This document shows positions 32,496-43,680 of a DNA stretch of 64,000 nt, in pieces (within the stretch, counting starts at the first letter, position 1; each line of letters begins with the position of its first letter). The position numbers and the translations under genes were made by a program. The DNA is taken from positions 7,023,501-7,087,500 of the forward strand of contig NZ_CP073721.1 of assembly GCF_025264685.1 (NCBI RefSeq). Reading direction: 5' to 3'. The notes beneath the pieces are model-generated. The model was given only the letters and a program-made list of their open reading frames with translations. It was not told the origin of the DNA and did not search any database. Source of the DNA: Dactylosporangium roseum (GTDB lineage: Bacteria; Actinomycetota; Actinomycetes; Mycobacteriales; Micromonosporaceae).

Positions 32496-32577
32496 GAGCC
32501 CTACGCTGTCATCTTTCTCGGGCGCAGTCCAGGATTTCGGCAAATCCACTGTCGACTGTCGCGCTGCGACTGTCGAG

Positions 32578-34098
32578 TTAGGACTTCGGGAACGTGGGCA
32601 TCGACGGGAACGCGGGCATCGACGGGAAGTCCGGCAGCGGATCACCGATGCCGGGGAGGCTCCGTCCCGGCGACGGTGCGGTCGAAGGCCGCTCAGTCGG
32701 CGGCTTGCCGCCCGCGCCGGGCTCGGCCGACCCCTCCGCCGTCGGCGCGGCGGTGCTCGGCCCGGCGCTCGCCGGCGCCGCCGAGCCCTCCGGCCCGGAG
32801 GCCGACGAGGTGACGTTGACCTGGGCCGGCTCCCCGTCGCCACCCCGGCCGAGGGCGCCGGAGAGCAGCAGGCCACCGACCACGAGCAGCAGCAGGAGCG
32901 CCACGCCGCCGACGGCCGCGAGCACACGCGGCTCCGGGCGGCGCGCCGCGGCACGCTCAGTCGGCGGCCGCACCGACGGCAACTCCTGGGACTCCAGAGG
33001 TTCCTGGGGCTCTTGGGACTCCTGAGGTTCCGGAGACTGAGCAGGATTCGCGTACGACTCCGTCGGCAGATCCGCCACGCCGTGCGGCTCGGTCGGCAGT
33101 TCCTCGATCGGCACGGCCATCATCAGGTCGGCCGACGCCGACCCGGCCGCCGGGGACGTCGGGGCGGTCGGCAGCGGCACCCAGTCGACCCGCCGCACGG
33201 GCGCCTGGACCGGCGCGGTCTGCTCCGCCGACCGCTGCCAGAAGGTCACCGCCTCCGCGGCCAGCCGGGGCAGCGGCTCGAATCCGTCGAGCGCGCCCTC
33301 CGCGACACGCAACCGGCCCATGATCGCGGACGCCGCCGGGCGCATGCGCGGCTCCAGCTCCATGCACGCCTCGATGATCGGCCAGAGCGCGGCCGGCATG
33401 CCGGGCGGTGGGACCGGCACGCAGTCGGCGTGCCGGCGCAGGACGTCGTTGGGTGAGCCGCCACGGTACGGGCTGCGGCCGCAGATCAGCTCGAAGAGCA
33501 CCACCCCGAGCGCGTAGACGTCGGCGGCGGGGCTGGGCGGTCCACCGGCGACGACCTCGGGCGCCACGTATTCCGGGGTGGCGTGCGTCGGACCGGCCGG
33601 CTTGTCCAGCCGCCGAGCGACACCGAAGTCGGCGAGCCGCACCGGCCCGCCGTCCTGCGGGACGAGCAGGTTGCCCGGCTTGACGTCGCCGTGGACGATC
33701 CCGTTGGCGTGAACGTACGCCAGCGCGTCGGCCACCTGCGCGACGACCTCGGCCGCCACCGCGGGCGGGAGAGGCCCGTCGGCGCGCAGGCGGCGCCGCA
33801 GGTCCGGGCCGGCGACGAGCTCCATCGCGATGGCCGTGACGCCCTGGTCGGTGATCAGGTTCTTGACCCGGATCACCGACGGGTGGTCCAGGCCGGCCAG
33901 CAGTTCCGCCTCGCCGAGGAAGCCGTCGACCAGTTCGGGCACCTCGGCCGCTTCCGGGCGGAGCAGCTTGACCGCCACCCACTCGTCGGCCAGCGTGTCG
34001 TAGGCCCGCCAGACCGCACCGATGGCGCCGCGGGCAACCTCGGACTCGAGCCGGTAGCGGTTGTCGAGAACCGCCTTCGCGCCGGTGACCGTCTTCAT
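32578..34098 (-). CDS. Membrane-anchored Ser/Thr protein kinase (non-RD)
   Basis: A 506-residue Hanks-type kinase. The kinase domain (about 10-275) has Gly-rich GAIGAV, Lys44 in VAVKLL, catalytic Asp138 in HGDVKPGN, DFG at 157-159 and APE in YVAPEV. The usual HRD is HGD: the Arg that reads activation-loop phosphorylation is missing, which points to control other than loop phosphorylation. A juxtamembrane Pro/Glu-rich segment with PQEPQE-like repeats (about 340-385) leads to one transmembrane helix (about 390-412) and a Ser/Pro/Gly-rich extracellular tail ending in PSMPAFPSMPTF. No PASTA domains. Strong ribosome binding site (GGAGGG). Cognate signal and substrates unknown. Confidence 0.9.
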   Translation of the reverse strand: MKTVTGAKAVLDNRYRLESEVARGAIGAVWRAYDTLADEWVAVKLLRPEAAEVPELVDGFLGEAELLAGLDHPSVIRVKNLITDQGVTAIAMELVAGPDLRRRLRADGPLPPAVAAEVVAQVADALAYVHANGIVHGDVKPGNLLVPQDGGPVRLADFGVARRLDKPAGPTHATPEYVAPEVVAGGPPSPAADVYALGVVLFELICGRSPYRGGSPNDVLRRHADCVPVPPPGMPAALWPIIEACMELEPRMRPAASAIMGRLRVAEGALDGFEPLPRLAAEAVTFWQRSAEQTAPVQAPVRRVDWVPLPTAPTSPAAGSASADLMMAVPIEELPTEPHGVADLPTESYANPAQSPEPQESQEPQEPLESQELPSVRPPTERAAARRPEPRVLAAVGGVALLLLLVVGGLLLSGALGRGGDGEPAQVNVTSSASGPEGSAAPASAGPSTAAPTAEGSAEPGAGGKPPTERPSTAPSPGRSLPGIGDPLPDFPSMPAFPSMPTFPKS

Positions 34099-34351
34099 CG
34101 CCGTCCCTCCCCCTCCCCCGCGACGTTAGGCCCGCGTCGATGCGGCGATCGTGCCCGGCCGGCGCCTTGGCACAAAGAAGGGAGTCAGCGTAGAGCAGGG
34201 CGCACAGCCGGCCGCGCGGCTCCCACGGCTCGGGACACAACCGCGGCCCGGGACGGAGCACAGCTCGGGCGCGCCCTGCTCACCGAAGGGGTACCAGCCC
34301 GATCGCCAGCGGATTCGTTGGTCGCGGCCCTAAGCTATAGGGTCACGTGTC

Positions 34352-35911
34352 GTGACGAGAGGCGCACTGGTTGCCTGGCTGCGGAGTCTGGACGCCGACG
34401 AGCTCGGGGAGGTGCTGCGCCGCCGTCCGGACGCGCTGGCCCCGCCCGTGCCGGCCGATCTCACCCAGCTCGCGGCGCGGCTCTCGGCCCGGTCCGGGCT
34501 CACCGAGGTGGTGGCGAAGCTGCCGCTACCCGCCCTCCAGGTGATCGAGGCCATGGCCGCCTTCCCGGAAGGCCCGGTGCCGCTCGCCGACCTGGCCGAG
34601 CGGCTGGGCAGCGCGCCGGACGACACCGGCCTCGACGCCACGCTGCGGGTGCTGACCCAGCGGGCGCTGGTCTGGCCCGATGGCGACAGGTTGTGGGCGC
34701 CGTCCTACCTGTTGTTCGACGCGGCTGCCCGGCAGGTGCCGGACGAGCCGTTCGAGCCGGTGCCGCCCGCTCCCCCGCTGGCGCCGGCCGACCGGACGGC
34801 GGTCCGGGCCGCGGCCGGGGCCGCGGCGGCCGAGCTGCTGGACAAGGTCGCCGCGCTGCTCGACGAGGCGGCGGCACGGCCGCCGGCGCAGCACCGCGAC
34901 GGCGGCGTCGCGGCCCGCGAGCTGGCCCGGCTGGGCGTCGAGCCGCTGCACGCGGACCTGGTGCTGGCGGCCGGACTGCTCGGCCCCGACCGCCTGCGCC
35001 TGCGGCCGACCACGGCCTGCGGCGACTGGCACAGCCTGCCGCCCGCCGACCAGCTCGCGCGACTCCTGGGTGCCTGGTGGTCGGGGCCGGCGCTGCGGCA
35101 GGTCGTCGTCCGGACGCTGCACGACCTGCCGCCGGACACCGCCGTGCCGGACCCGGCGGCGCTGGCGCCGCTCGTGCGCTGGACCGCCCCGCTGCCGGCC
35201 CGCCAGGCCGCGGACCTGCCGGAGGCGGTGGACGCGGTCGTCGCGGCGGCGACACTGCTGGGCGTCTGCGCGCTCGGTGCGATCAGCCCGCTCGGCCGCG
35301 CGCTCGCCGACAGCCGGCCGGTCGCCGACGTCGCCGCGAAGCTGCTGCCCGAGCCGCCGCCACCGGACGCACTGCGGGTGCGCGCCGTCGGCAGCGTGGT
35401 GCTCAGCGACGATCCGGAACTGCTCGACGACGTGGTCGCGGCGCTGCGCCTGCACCGCCTGGCGCCGACCGTGGCGAGCTCCCCGCAGTCCACTGTGGAC
35501 ATACTTGCCGCGCTGCGGGCGGCGGGCTACCGACCGGCGCGCGACGGCGGCGCCGTGACGGTCCGCCGCGCCCGTCCGGCGCCGGAGCGGTCGAGGTCCA
35601 CAGTGGACGCGGCTGAGCTGGCGCGGCGGCTGCTCGTACCGTCGCAGCGAAACGCCACACCGCTGGAGCAGATCCGGCACAAAGCGCCCCAGCTACGACC
35701 CGAGCAGGCTCGGCTGCTGGCCGACGCGATCGAGCGCGGGACGCCGGTGCGGATCCGCTACGTCGACGCGGCCGGACGCTCGTCCGACCGCGTCATCGAT
35801 CATCCGGAGCTGGCCGGATCGGTCGTGGAGGCGTGGTGCCGGCTACGCCGCGACGATCGCGCCTTCGCGCTCGACAAGATCGTCGCGGTCGCCCTTCCTC
35901 GGCCCGACTAG
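34352..35911 (+). CDS. Helicase-associated (XPB C-terminal-like) domain protein
   Basis: A 519-residue protein related to the actinobacterial helicase C-terminal-domain family (Helicase_C_3, like M. tuberculosis Rv0862c), usually encoded near an XPB helicase. The N-terminal half is winged-helix-like (GLTEVVAKLPLPALQVIEAM, PLADLAERLG, LRVLTQRALVWPDG); the C-terminus has a WYL-like segment (AIERGTPVRIRYVDAAGRSS, DRVIDHPELAGSVVEAWC). Homologues I know are about 750-800 residues, so this one seems shortened in the middle. It is probably DNA-binding and linked to repair or transcription. The GTG at 34352 lies 8 bases after TAGGGT (34338-34343), suggesting a leaderless mRNA. 34099-34335 shows no gene. 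Confidence 0.65.
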   Translation: MTRGALVAWLRSLDADELGEVLRRRPDALAPPVPADLTQLAARLSARSGLTEVVAKLPLPALQVIEAMAAFPEGPVPLADLAERLGSAPDDTGLDATLRVLTQRALVWPDGDRLWAPSYLLFDAAARQVPDEPFEPVPPAPPLAPADRTAVRAAAGAAAAELLDKVAALLDEAAARPPAQHRDGGVAARELARLGVEPLHADLVLAAGLLGPDRLRLRPTTACGDWHSLPPADQLARLLGAWWSGPALRQVVVRTLHDLPPDTAVPDPAALAPLVRWTAPLPARQAADLPEAVDAVVAAATLLGVCALGAISPLGRALADSRPVADVAAKLLPEPPPPDALRVRAVGSVVLSDDPELLDDVVAALRLHRLAPTVASSPQSTVDILAALRAAGYRPARDGGAVTVRRARPAPERSRSTVDAAELARRLLVPSQRNATPLEQIRHKAPQLRPEQARLLADAIERGTPVRIRYVDAAGRSSDRVIDHPELAGSVVEAWCRLRRDDRAFALDKIVAVALPRPD

Positions 35912-36044
35912 CCCGAGGCCGAGCGGCCAAGCGGTCATCCGTCGCCCCGGTGTCGCGCTACGGGATGGTGCCGCACAGTCGTGCGGGCGGGCGCTTGGTC
36001 GCTCGCGGTCACCGCCGACCCCGGGCGGCGCGCTCCGGGCCGTT

Positions 36045-36112
36045 CGATCTCATGATCATGGGAATGATCTGGCTACCGGGACAGCCGGATCTTTCCCATG
36101 ATCATGAGATCG
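36045..36112. repeat. Intergenic palindromic element, copy B
   Basis: cgatctcatgatcatgggaatgat (24 bases, 36045-36068) pairs with 36089-36112 with a single mismatch, and ggct/agcc pair inside. It shares the tcatgatcatgggaa core with 24404-24455. It lies between convergent genes (helicase-associated protein and pruA). The rest of 35912-36228 shows no gene. Confidence 0.85.
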
Positions 36113-36228
36113 AGCCCCACGACGGCGGACCGCTCCGGGCGGCGCGCCTCGGCGGCGACATCCCGAGCCGCGCGCCCGAATTATTGATCTTGTCCGGGGC
36201 TGCCGGGCCTGGCTCGCGGCTTTGTGAA

Positions 36229-37854
36229 CTAGGCCATGTGCGGGTAGCGGTGGTCGGTCGGCGGCACGAAGGTCTCCTTGATCGTGCGCGGCGAGGTCCA
36301 CCGCAGGAGGTTGTGCCACGAGCCGGCCTTGTCGTTCGTGCCGGAGGCCCGACCACCGCCGAACGGCTGCTGCCCGACGACCGCGCCGGTCGGCTTGTCG
36401 TTGACGTAGAAGTTGCCGGCCGCGAACCGCAGGAGGTGCGACGCGCGGTCGATGACCTGCCGGTCGGTGGCGAACACGGAGCCGGTGAGCGCATACGGCG
36501 CCACGGACTCGGCCTGTGCCACGACGGCGTCGAAGTCGGCGTCGGGGTAGACGTGGACGGCGAGGATCGGGCCGAAGTACTCGGTCGTGAACACCTCGTG
36601 CGCCGGGTCGGTGCACTCGACGACGGTCGGGCGGACGAAGAAGCCCTCACTGTCGTCGGTGGTGCCGCCGGCGACGACCGTGCACGACGGGGAGTTCTTG
36701 ATCCGGTCGAGCGCGGCGGCGTGCCGCTCGAAGGCGCGCCGGTCGATGACGGCCCCGCCGAAGTTGCCGAAGTCGGTCACGTCGCCGTACGCGAGCGAAT
36801 CCGCCGTCGACGTCAGGTGGTCCTTCACCGTCTTCCACAGGCTGCTCGGCACGTATGCCCGCGAGGCCGCCGAACACTTCTGGCCCTGGTACTCGAAGGC
36901 GCCGCGCACGAGCGCGGTGACGAGCGCCCGCGGGTCGGCGGAGGCGTGCGCGACGACGAAGTCCTTGCCGCCCGTCTCGCCGACGATCCGCGGGTACGAC
37001 CGGTAGTGCTCGAGGTTTTCCGCGACGGCCTTGTTCAGCGTGCGGAAGACCGCGGTCGAACCGGTGAAGTGGATGCCGGCGAGGTCCGGGTCACGCAGCG
37101 CGACCTCGGAGACGGCGAGCCCGTCGCCGGTAACCATGTTGATCACGCCGGGTGGCAGGCCGGCCGCCTCGAACAGCCGCATGGTGAAGTGCGCCGCGAA
37201 CTGCTGCGTCGGCGAGGGCTTCCACACCACCGTGTTGCCCATCAACGCCGGGGCGGACGGCAGGTTGCCGGCGATCGCGGTGAAGTTGAACGGGGTGATC
37301 GCGTAGACGAAGCCCTCCAGCGGGCGGTGGTCGAACCGGTTCCACACGCCGGCGGACGACGCGGGCTGCTCCGCCAGGATCCTCTCCGCGAAGTGCGCGT
37401 TGAACCGCAGGAAGTCGATCAGCTCGCAGGCCGAGTCGATCTCCGCCTGGATCGCGGTCTTCGACTGGCCGAGCATGGTCGCCGCGTTGAGGGTGTCACG
37501 CCACGGGCCGGAGAGCAGCTCGGCAGCGCGCAGGAAGATCGCCGCCCGCTCCGCGAACGGCAGGTCGCGCCAGGCCGGGGCCGCGCTCTTGGCGGCGGCG
37601 ACGGCCCGGGCGGCGTCGTCGGTCGTGGCGTTGTGAGTGACGCCGAGCACATGGCTGTGGCGGTGCGGCTGCACGACGTCGATCGGCGCGCCGGAGGCCA
37701 TCCGCTCCTCGCCGCCGATGGTCATCGAGAGTTCGAGTTTCTCGCCGGCCAGCTCGGTCAGCCGGCGCTGGAGTGCGGCCCGCTCGGGCGTGCCGGGGGC
37801 ATAACCGTGGACCGGCTCGTTCTTCGGCGCGGGCACGGCGGACAGGCCATCCAT
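36229..37854 (-). CDS. pruA: L-glutamate gamma-semialdehyde dehydrogenase
   Basis: A 541-residue 1-pyrroline-5-carboxylate/glutamate-semialdehyde dehydrogenase, the second step of proline breakdown to glutamate (NAD-dependent, cytosolic). Signature residues are the catalytic Cys in EYQGQKCSAASRA (C327), the general base Glu in GETGGKDF (E293), TPFNFTAIAGNLPSAPALMG split over two motifs, and HFTGST for NAD binding. The ATG at 37854 (MDGLSAVPAPKNEPVHGY) is preferred over 37875, because GGGAGA lies 8 bases upstream and homologues begin this way. No proline dehydrogenase gene is adjacent in the window. Confidence 0.93.
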   Translation of the reverse strand: MDGLSAVPAPKNEPVHGYAPGTPERAALQRRLTELAGEKLELSMTIGGEERMASGAPIDVVQPHRHSHVLGVTHNATTDDAARAVAAAKSAAPAWRDLPFAERAAIFLRAAELLSGPWRDTLNAATMLGQSKTAIQAEIDSACELIDFLRFNAHFAERILAEQPASSAGVWNRFDHRPLEGFVYAITPFNFTAIAGNLPSAPALMGNTVVWKPSPTQQFAAHFTMRLFEAAGLPPGVINMVTGDGLAVSEVALRDPDLAGIHFTGSTAVFRTLNKAVAENLEHYRSYPRIVGETGGKDFVVAHASADPRALVTALVRGAFEYQGQKCSAASRAYVPSSLWKTVKDHLTSTADSLAYGDVTDFGNFGGAVIDRRAFERHAAALDRIKNSPSCTVVAGGTTDDSEGFFVRPTVVECTDPAHEVFTTEYFGPILAVHVYPDADFDAVVAQAESVAPYALTGSVFATDRQVIDRASHLLRFAAGNFYVNDKPTGAVVGQQPFGGGRASGTNDKAGSWHNLLRWTSPRTIKETFVPPTDHRYPHMA

Positions 37855-37944
37855 GAGGGTCTCCCATGTCGTCATCGGCTTGGGTATCTCTCATCCTCGC
37901 ACGCCTGCCAGGCGCTGTCGGTGGCTCGCGTACTCTCCTTGTTC

Positions 37945-38847
37945 GTGGGTGTGAAGCGTGCTGAGACGGTCGAACCGGTCGAGGACCCGGTCGACGAGTG
38001 GCGGCCGTCCGGCGCCGTGCTCGTGGCCGGGCTGGGCCTCCTGCTCCTTCTGCTCACCCTCTATTCGGCCTACGGCGTCCTCGCCGACGCCGCCGGTGAC
38101 TTCATGGCCACGACGTTGGCGGCACTGGTGCTGCCGACCATCCTCGTGGCGACGATTCTCACCGGCGTGGCGACCGGTGTCGTGGCGGTCGGCCGTTTCG
38201 CGAACGTGGACAGGATCCGGTCCCGGCTGCTCTTCGGAGCACTCGGCGGCCTGCCGGTCGGGCTGCTGGCGATGGGCGGGACGGTCGCGGCATACCACAG
38301 AGGACCCGCCATCCCGTATGTCGCCGTGGTCGTCGCGCTGACCGGGGTGCTCGGTGGCGCGGTCGCCGCGATCCGTCCGGTCAGCGCCGCCGCCGCGGGC
38401 GCGGCGGGCGGGGTGGCGGTCACGGCGATCGGCCTGATCGTCGCGTACTTCCAGAACGACCTGACCGACTTCTTCGGCAACCAGGAGACCGTCGGCACGA
38501 TGGCCATCGCGTCGGCCCGCCTCGAGCTGACCACGTCGATCGTCAGCGGGGTCCTCGGCGGACTGGTCACCTATGTCTACCTGCGCCGCACCGGGGTGAC
38601 GCTGCCCTGGCCGGCCTACCTGCTGGCGGGCGCCGTCCCGGGCCTGCTCACGCTCGCCGCGACCCTGCTGGGCTGGATCGGCCGCCTGCCGCTCGTCGAC
38701 TTCGTCCGGGATCGCAGCGCCTTCGACGCGCAGATCATCGCCGGCCGTCTGCCCGAGCAGATCAACCACGGCATGATCGTGCTCTTCGCGGGCGCCTTCA
38801 CGGCGATGATCGCGGTCGGCCGGACGCTGCGCCGGTCAGCCCAATAG
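37945..38847 (+). CDS. Eight-helix integral membrane protein
   Basis: A 300-residue protein with about eight transmembrane helices (e.g. AVLVAGLGLLLLLLTLYSAYG, LPTILVATILTGVATGVVAVG, AGAAGGVAVTAIGLIVAYF, PAYLLAGAVPGLLTLAATLL) and a short acidic N-terminus (RAETVEPVEDPVDEWRP). No transporter family is recognised. Alternative in-frame starts exist at 37921, 37939 and 37951; GTG 37945 is chosen because TACTCT (37931-37936) lies 8 bases upstream, a leaderless arrangement. It overlaps the next, convergent gene by 12 bases. Confidence 0.7.
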   Translation: MGVKRAETVEPVEDPVDEWRPSGAVLVAGLGLLLLLLTLYSAYGVLADAAGDFMATTLAALVLPTILVATILTGVATGVVAVGRFANVDRIRSRLLFGALGGLPVGLLAMGGTVAAYHRGPAIPYVAVVVALTGVLGGAVAAIRPVSAAAAGAAGGVAVTAIGLIVAYFQNDLTDFFGNQETVGTMAIASARLELTTSIVSGVLGGLVTYVYLRRTGVTLPWPAYLLAGAVPGLLTLAATLLGWIGRLPLVDFVRDRSAFDAQIIAGRLPEQINHGMIVLFAGAFTAMIAVGRTLRRSAQ

Positions 38848-39339
38848 CTGGTCGAGCTCGGACGGGTCGTACCACTCCAGCTCGTGGTCCTCGGCGCCGT
38901 CCACGGTGAACTGCGAGTCGGGGTCACCGGCCTCGGCCTCCTCGACGACGTCGGCCGCCGCGGCCACGTCGGCCTCGGCGTCGGCGCCGTCCACGTGGAT
39001 CGCCGCGACGGTCCGCAGCGGCACCTTGCCGCTGACGTCGACCTGGCTGGAGCCGAGTTCGAGGCTGGACATCCTCAGCGCCGAAGCCGGCAGGTCGACC
39101 GAGACCACAATCCGCCGCCTGGGCGCCTTGGGGTCGTGGCGGAGCAGCCGCAGGGCGGCCTGGGCGGCACGAGTGAAGGCGACGTATTCGAGCTCCTCCT
39201 CGTCGCCCTCCGCATACCACTCGCGCAGTGCCGGGGTGACGGCGTGCGCCTCGCCCGGCGGCAGCTCGCCACTGTCCCGCAGCATGGCGAGCTGGGCGAG
39301 GGTCGCCGGGAGGTACACACGCGTCAGGTCCGTCGTCAC
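38836..39339 (-). CDS. Conserved actinobacterial DUF6912-type protein
   Basis: A 167-residue cytosolic protein. RVYLPATLAQLAMLRDSGEL, AVTPALREWYAEGDEEELEYVAF and RRRIVVSVDLPASAL match a conserved actinobacterial family of unknown function (DUF6912, from memory), usually found near secA. The C-terminal half is strongly acidic (VDGADAEADVAAAADVVEEAEAG cut here into parts) and probably flexible. The GTG start is 7 bases after TAGGAC, suggesting a leaderless mRNA. No catalytic motif. Confidence 0.7.
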   Translation of the reverse strand: MTTDLTRVYLPATLAQLAMLRDSGELPPGEAHAVTPALREWYAEGDEEELEYVAFTRAAQAALRLLRHDPKAPRRRIVVSVDLPASALRMSSLELGSSQVDVSGKVPLRTVAAIHVDGADAEADVAAAADVVEEAEAGDPDSQFTVDGAEDHELEWYDPSELDQLLG

Positions 39340-39420
39340 GCCCCCTGTCCTACACCCTGAGGGCCCACCTTGTCAGGTCGTCGCAACCAGCAGGAGGCCA
39401 ACGATGGCAAACTGAGGCTC

Positions 39421-39657
39421 ATGGAGCCGCGATTCCTGCTCATGGCCGACGTCGCCGAGCAGTTGAACGTGTCGACCTCGCAGGTCTACCACATGGTCCG
39501 CAGCGGGGAGTTGCCCGCGATCAAGATCGGCGGCCGGGGCCAGTGGCGGATCGAGCGCAGCAAGCTCGAGGAGTACATCGAGCGGAAGTACGCCGAGACG
39601 GCCGAGTGGGTGCGCACCAACCCTCTGGTGGAGCGCGACGAGGACGAGCCCGCCTGA
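39421..39657 (+). CDS. Excisionase-like helix-turn-helix protein
   Basis: A 78-residue MerR/AlpA-like winged-helix protein: FLLMADVAEQLNVSTSQVYH (helix-turn-helix), MVRSGELPAIKIGGRGQWR (wing) and a helical tail RSKLEEYIERKYAETAEWV. This type is often annotated as excisionase-family DNA-binding protein, but in actinobacteria a chromosomal copy near secA is common and not linked to phage. It is probably a transcription or nucleoid factor. ATG 39421 gives the standard N-terminus. An 83-base leader separates it from the divergent DUF6912-type gene. Confidence 0.8.
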   Translation: MEPRFLLMADVAEQLNVSTSQVYHMVRSGELPAIKIGGRGQWRIERSKLEEYIERKYAETAEWVRTNPLVERDEDEPA

Positions 39658-39766
39658 AACGACGAATCGGTGCATTGGGTGCACCCGCCTTGACCCTGGG
39701 TCGTATGGCCATCTACAAACGTGAGGAGGCAATCGAAAGCAAACGCAAGGATTCGGGGGTCCTGCA

Positions 39767-40360
39767 ATGACGACGACGATCGCCGCGAAACGTCCTCGGC
39801 GCCGCCCGCGCACCGTCTACGCGCCTTCCGCGGTCGTCCTCCGGCCCGTGCCACCGCTCGACCCGCCCTGCGAGGAGTCGGTCGTCCGGCTGCCGACCCA
39901 GCCACCGTCGGACATGGACCTGCTCCCGGTCGACTGGCCCGGCTCCCCGGCCCCGCCCCGCCCGGCTGCGCCCCGCCGAGCGCACGACCCGACGCTGTCG
40001 AGCGCACACACCGCCGCCCAGCGCTTCGTCGGCCTGTGCGTGGAGATCCTCAACGGCTACCGCCCGGCGGCCCAGCTCCGCCCGCTCACCCACCCGCAGC
40101 GCTTCACGGACATCTCCGACCAACTGCTCCGCCGCACCGTCCGGATCCGCATGACCCCGGGCCAGGCCGCCCGCCACGGCCGGCTCGTCCGGGTCCGCCG
40201 CCTGCTGCTCTGCCAGCCCGTCCCCGGCATCGCCGAGGCCGCGGTGGTCCTCGAGCAGGGCGAGGCGACGTGGGCGATGGCCATACGCCTGGAGCATCAG
40301 CGCGGCCCGCAGTCCAGCGCCATGCTCGGCTGGCGCTGCACGGTGCTCCAGGTCGTCTGA
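39767..40360 (+). CDS. Rv3235-family protein
   Basis: A 197-residue protein. The first 90 residues are Pro/Arg-rich and probably disordered; the C-terminal ~105 residues (AAQRFVGLCVEILNGYRPAAQLRPLTHPQRF, RRLLLCQPVPGIAEAAVVLEQG, WAMAIRLEHQRG) match the conserved core of the Rv3235 family, encoded near secA in many actinobacteria. Its role is unknown; the core looks like a small alpha/beta domain. It follows the helix-turn-helix gene by about 110 bases on the same strand. A palindromic element lies between it and the convergent secA. Confidence 0.8.
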   Translation: MTTTIAAKRPRRRPRTVYAPSAVVLRPVPPLDPPCEESVVRLPTQPPSDMDLLPVDWPGSPAPPRPAAPRRAHDPTLSSAHTAAQRFVGLCVEILNGYRPAAQLRPLTHPQRFTDISDQLLRRTVRIRMTPGQAARHGRLVRVRRLLLCQPVPGIAEAAVVLEQGEATWAMAIRLEHQRGPQSSAMLGWRCTVLQVV

Positions 40361-40474
40361 AGGCTCCGGTGTGTCCGCTGTGGAGGGGCGGCGGGCACAC
40401 CGGACTCCACGCACCGGACCGTCCCGGCACGGGGCAGGGCGGCCCGGCCGCATCCGGCGCGGTGGCCCTTCACC

Positions 40475-40524
40475 GATCGAGGGAAACTTCGCGTCGTCGG
40501 GACGACCAACAGTTTCCCTCGATC
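40475..40524. repeat. Intergenic inverted repeat between Rv3235-like gene and secA
   Basis: gatcgagggaaact (40475-40488) and agtttccctcgatc (40511-40524) are perfect complements, with a nested gtcgt/acgac stem. It lies between two convergent genes and may be a bidirectional terminator. It shares the GATC ends and gggaa core with the elements at 24404 and 36045. Confidence 0.75.
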
Positions 40525-40601
40525 ATGGCTCGACCCGGCCGGCACAGCGCGACGCCCGCCTGGACCGGCCAGGCGGGCGTCGCGACAGGAAGGCGTGGCT
40601 G

Positions 40602-43508
<2,907 letters not shown>

Positions 43509-43680
43509 GGGTCAGCGCTCCCTCAAACGTCTGCGACCCATCGTAGGCGGCTTTCCGACCGAACCGCCGCCCCTGCCCACCCACTCTACGGACAGTAAGC
43601 GACATATCGGTACAAATCACCCGACGTACCGTAGAAATATCCGTCTCCAGACGGCGACCTTTCCGGCAGGATCGGCGGTC

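Noticed and set aside
35833..38847. A 1004-codon plus-strand protein
   Set aside because: Its first 700 codons are antisense to pruA, with low-complexity GC-driven composition; only the membrane-protein part from 37945 is supported.
39421..39657. Phage excisionase marking another mobile element
   Set aside because: The helix-turn-helix protein is flanked by conserved chromosomal genes of the secA region and there is no integrase or repeat nearby.
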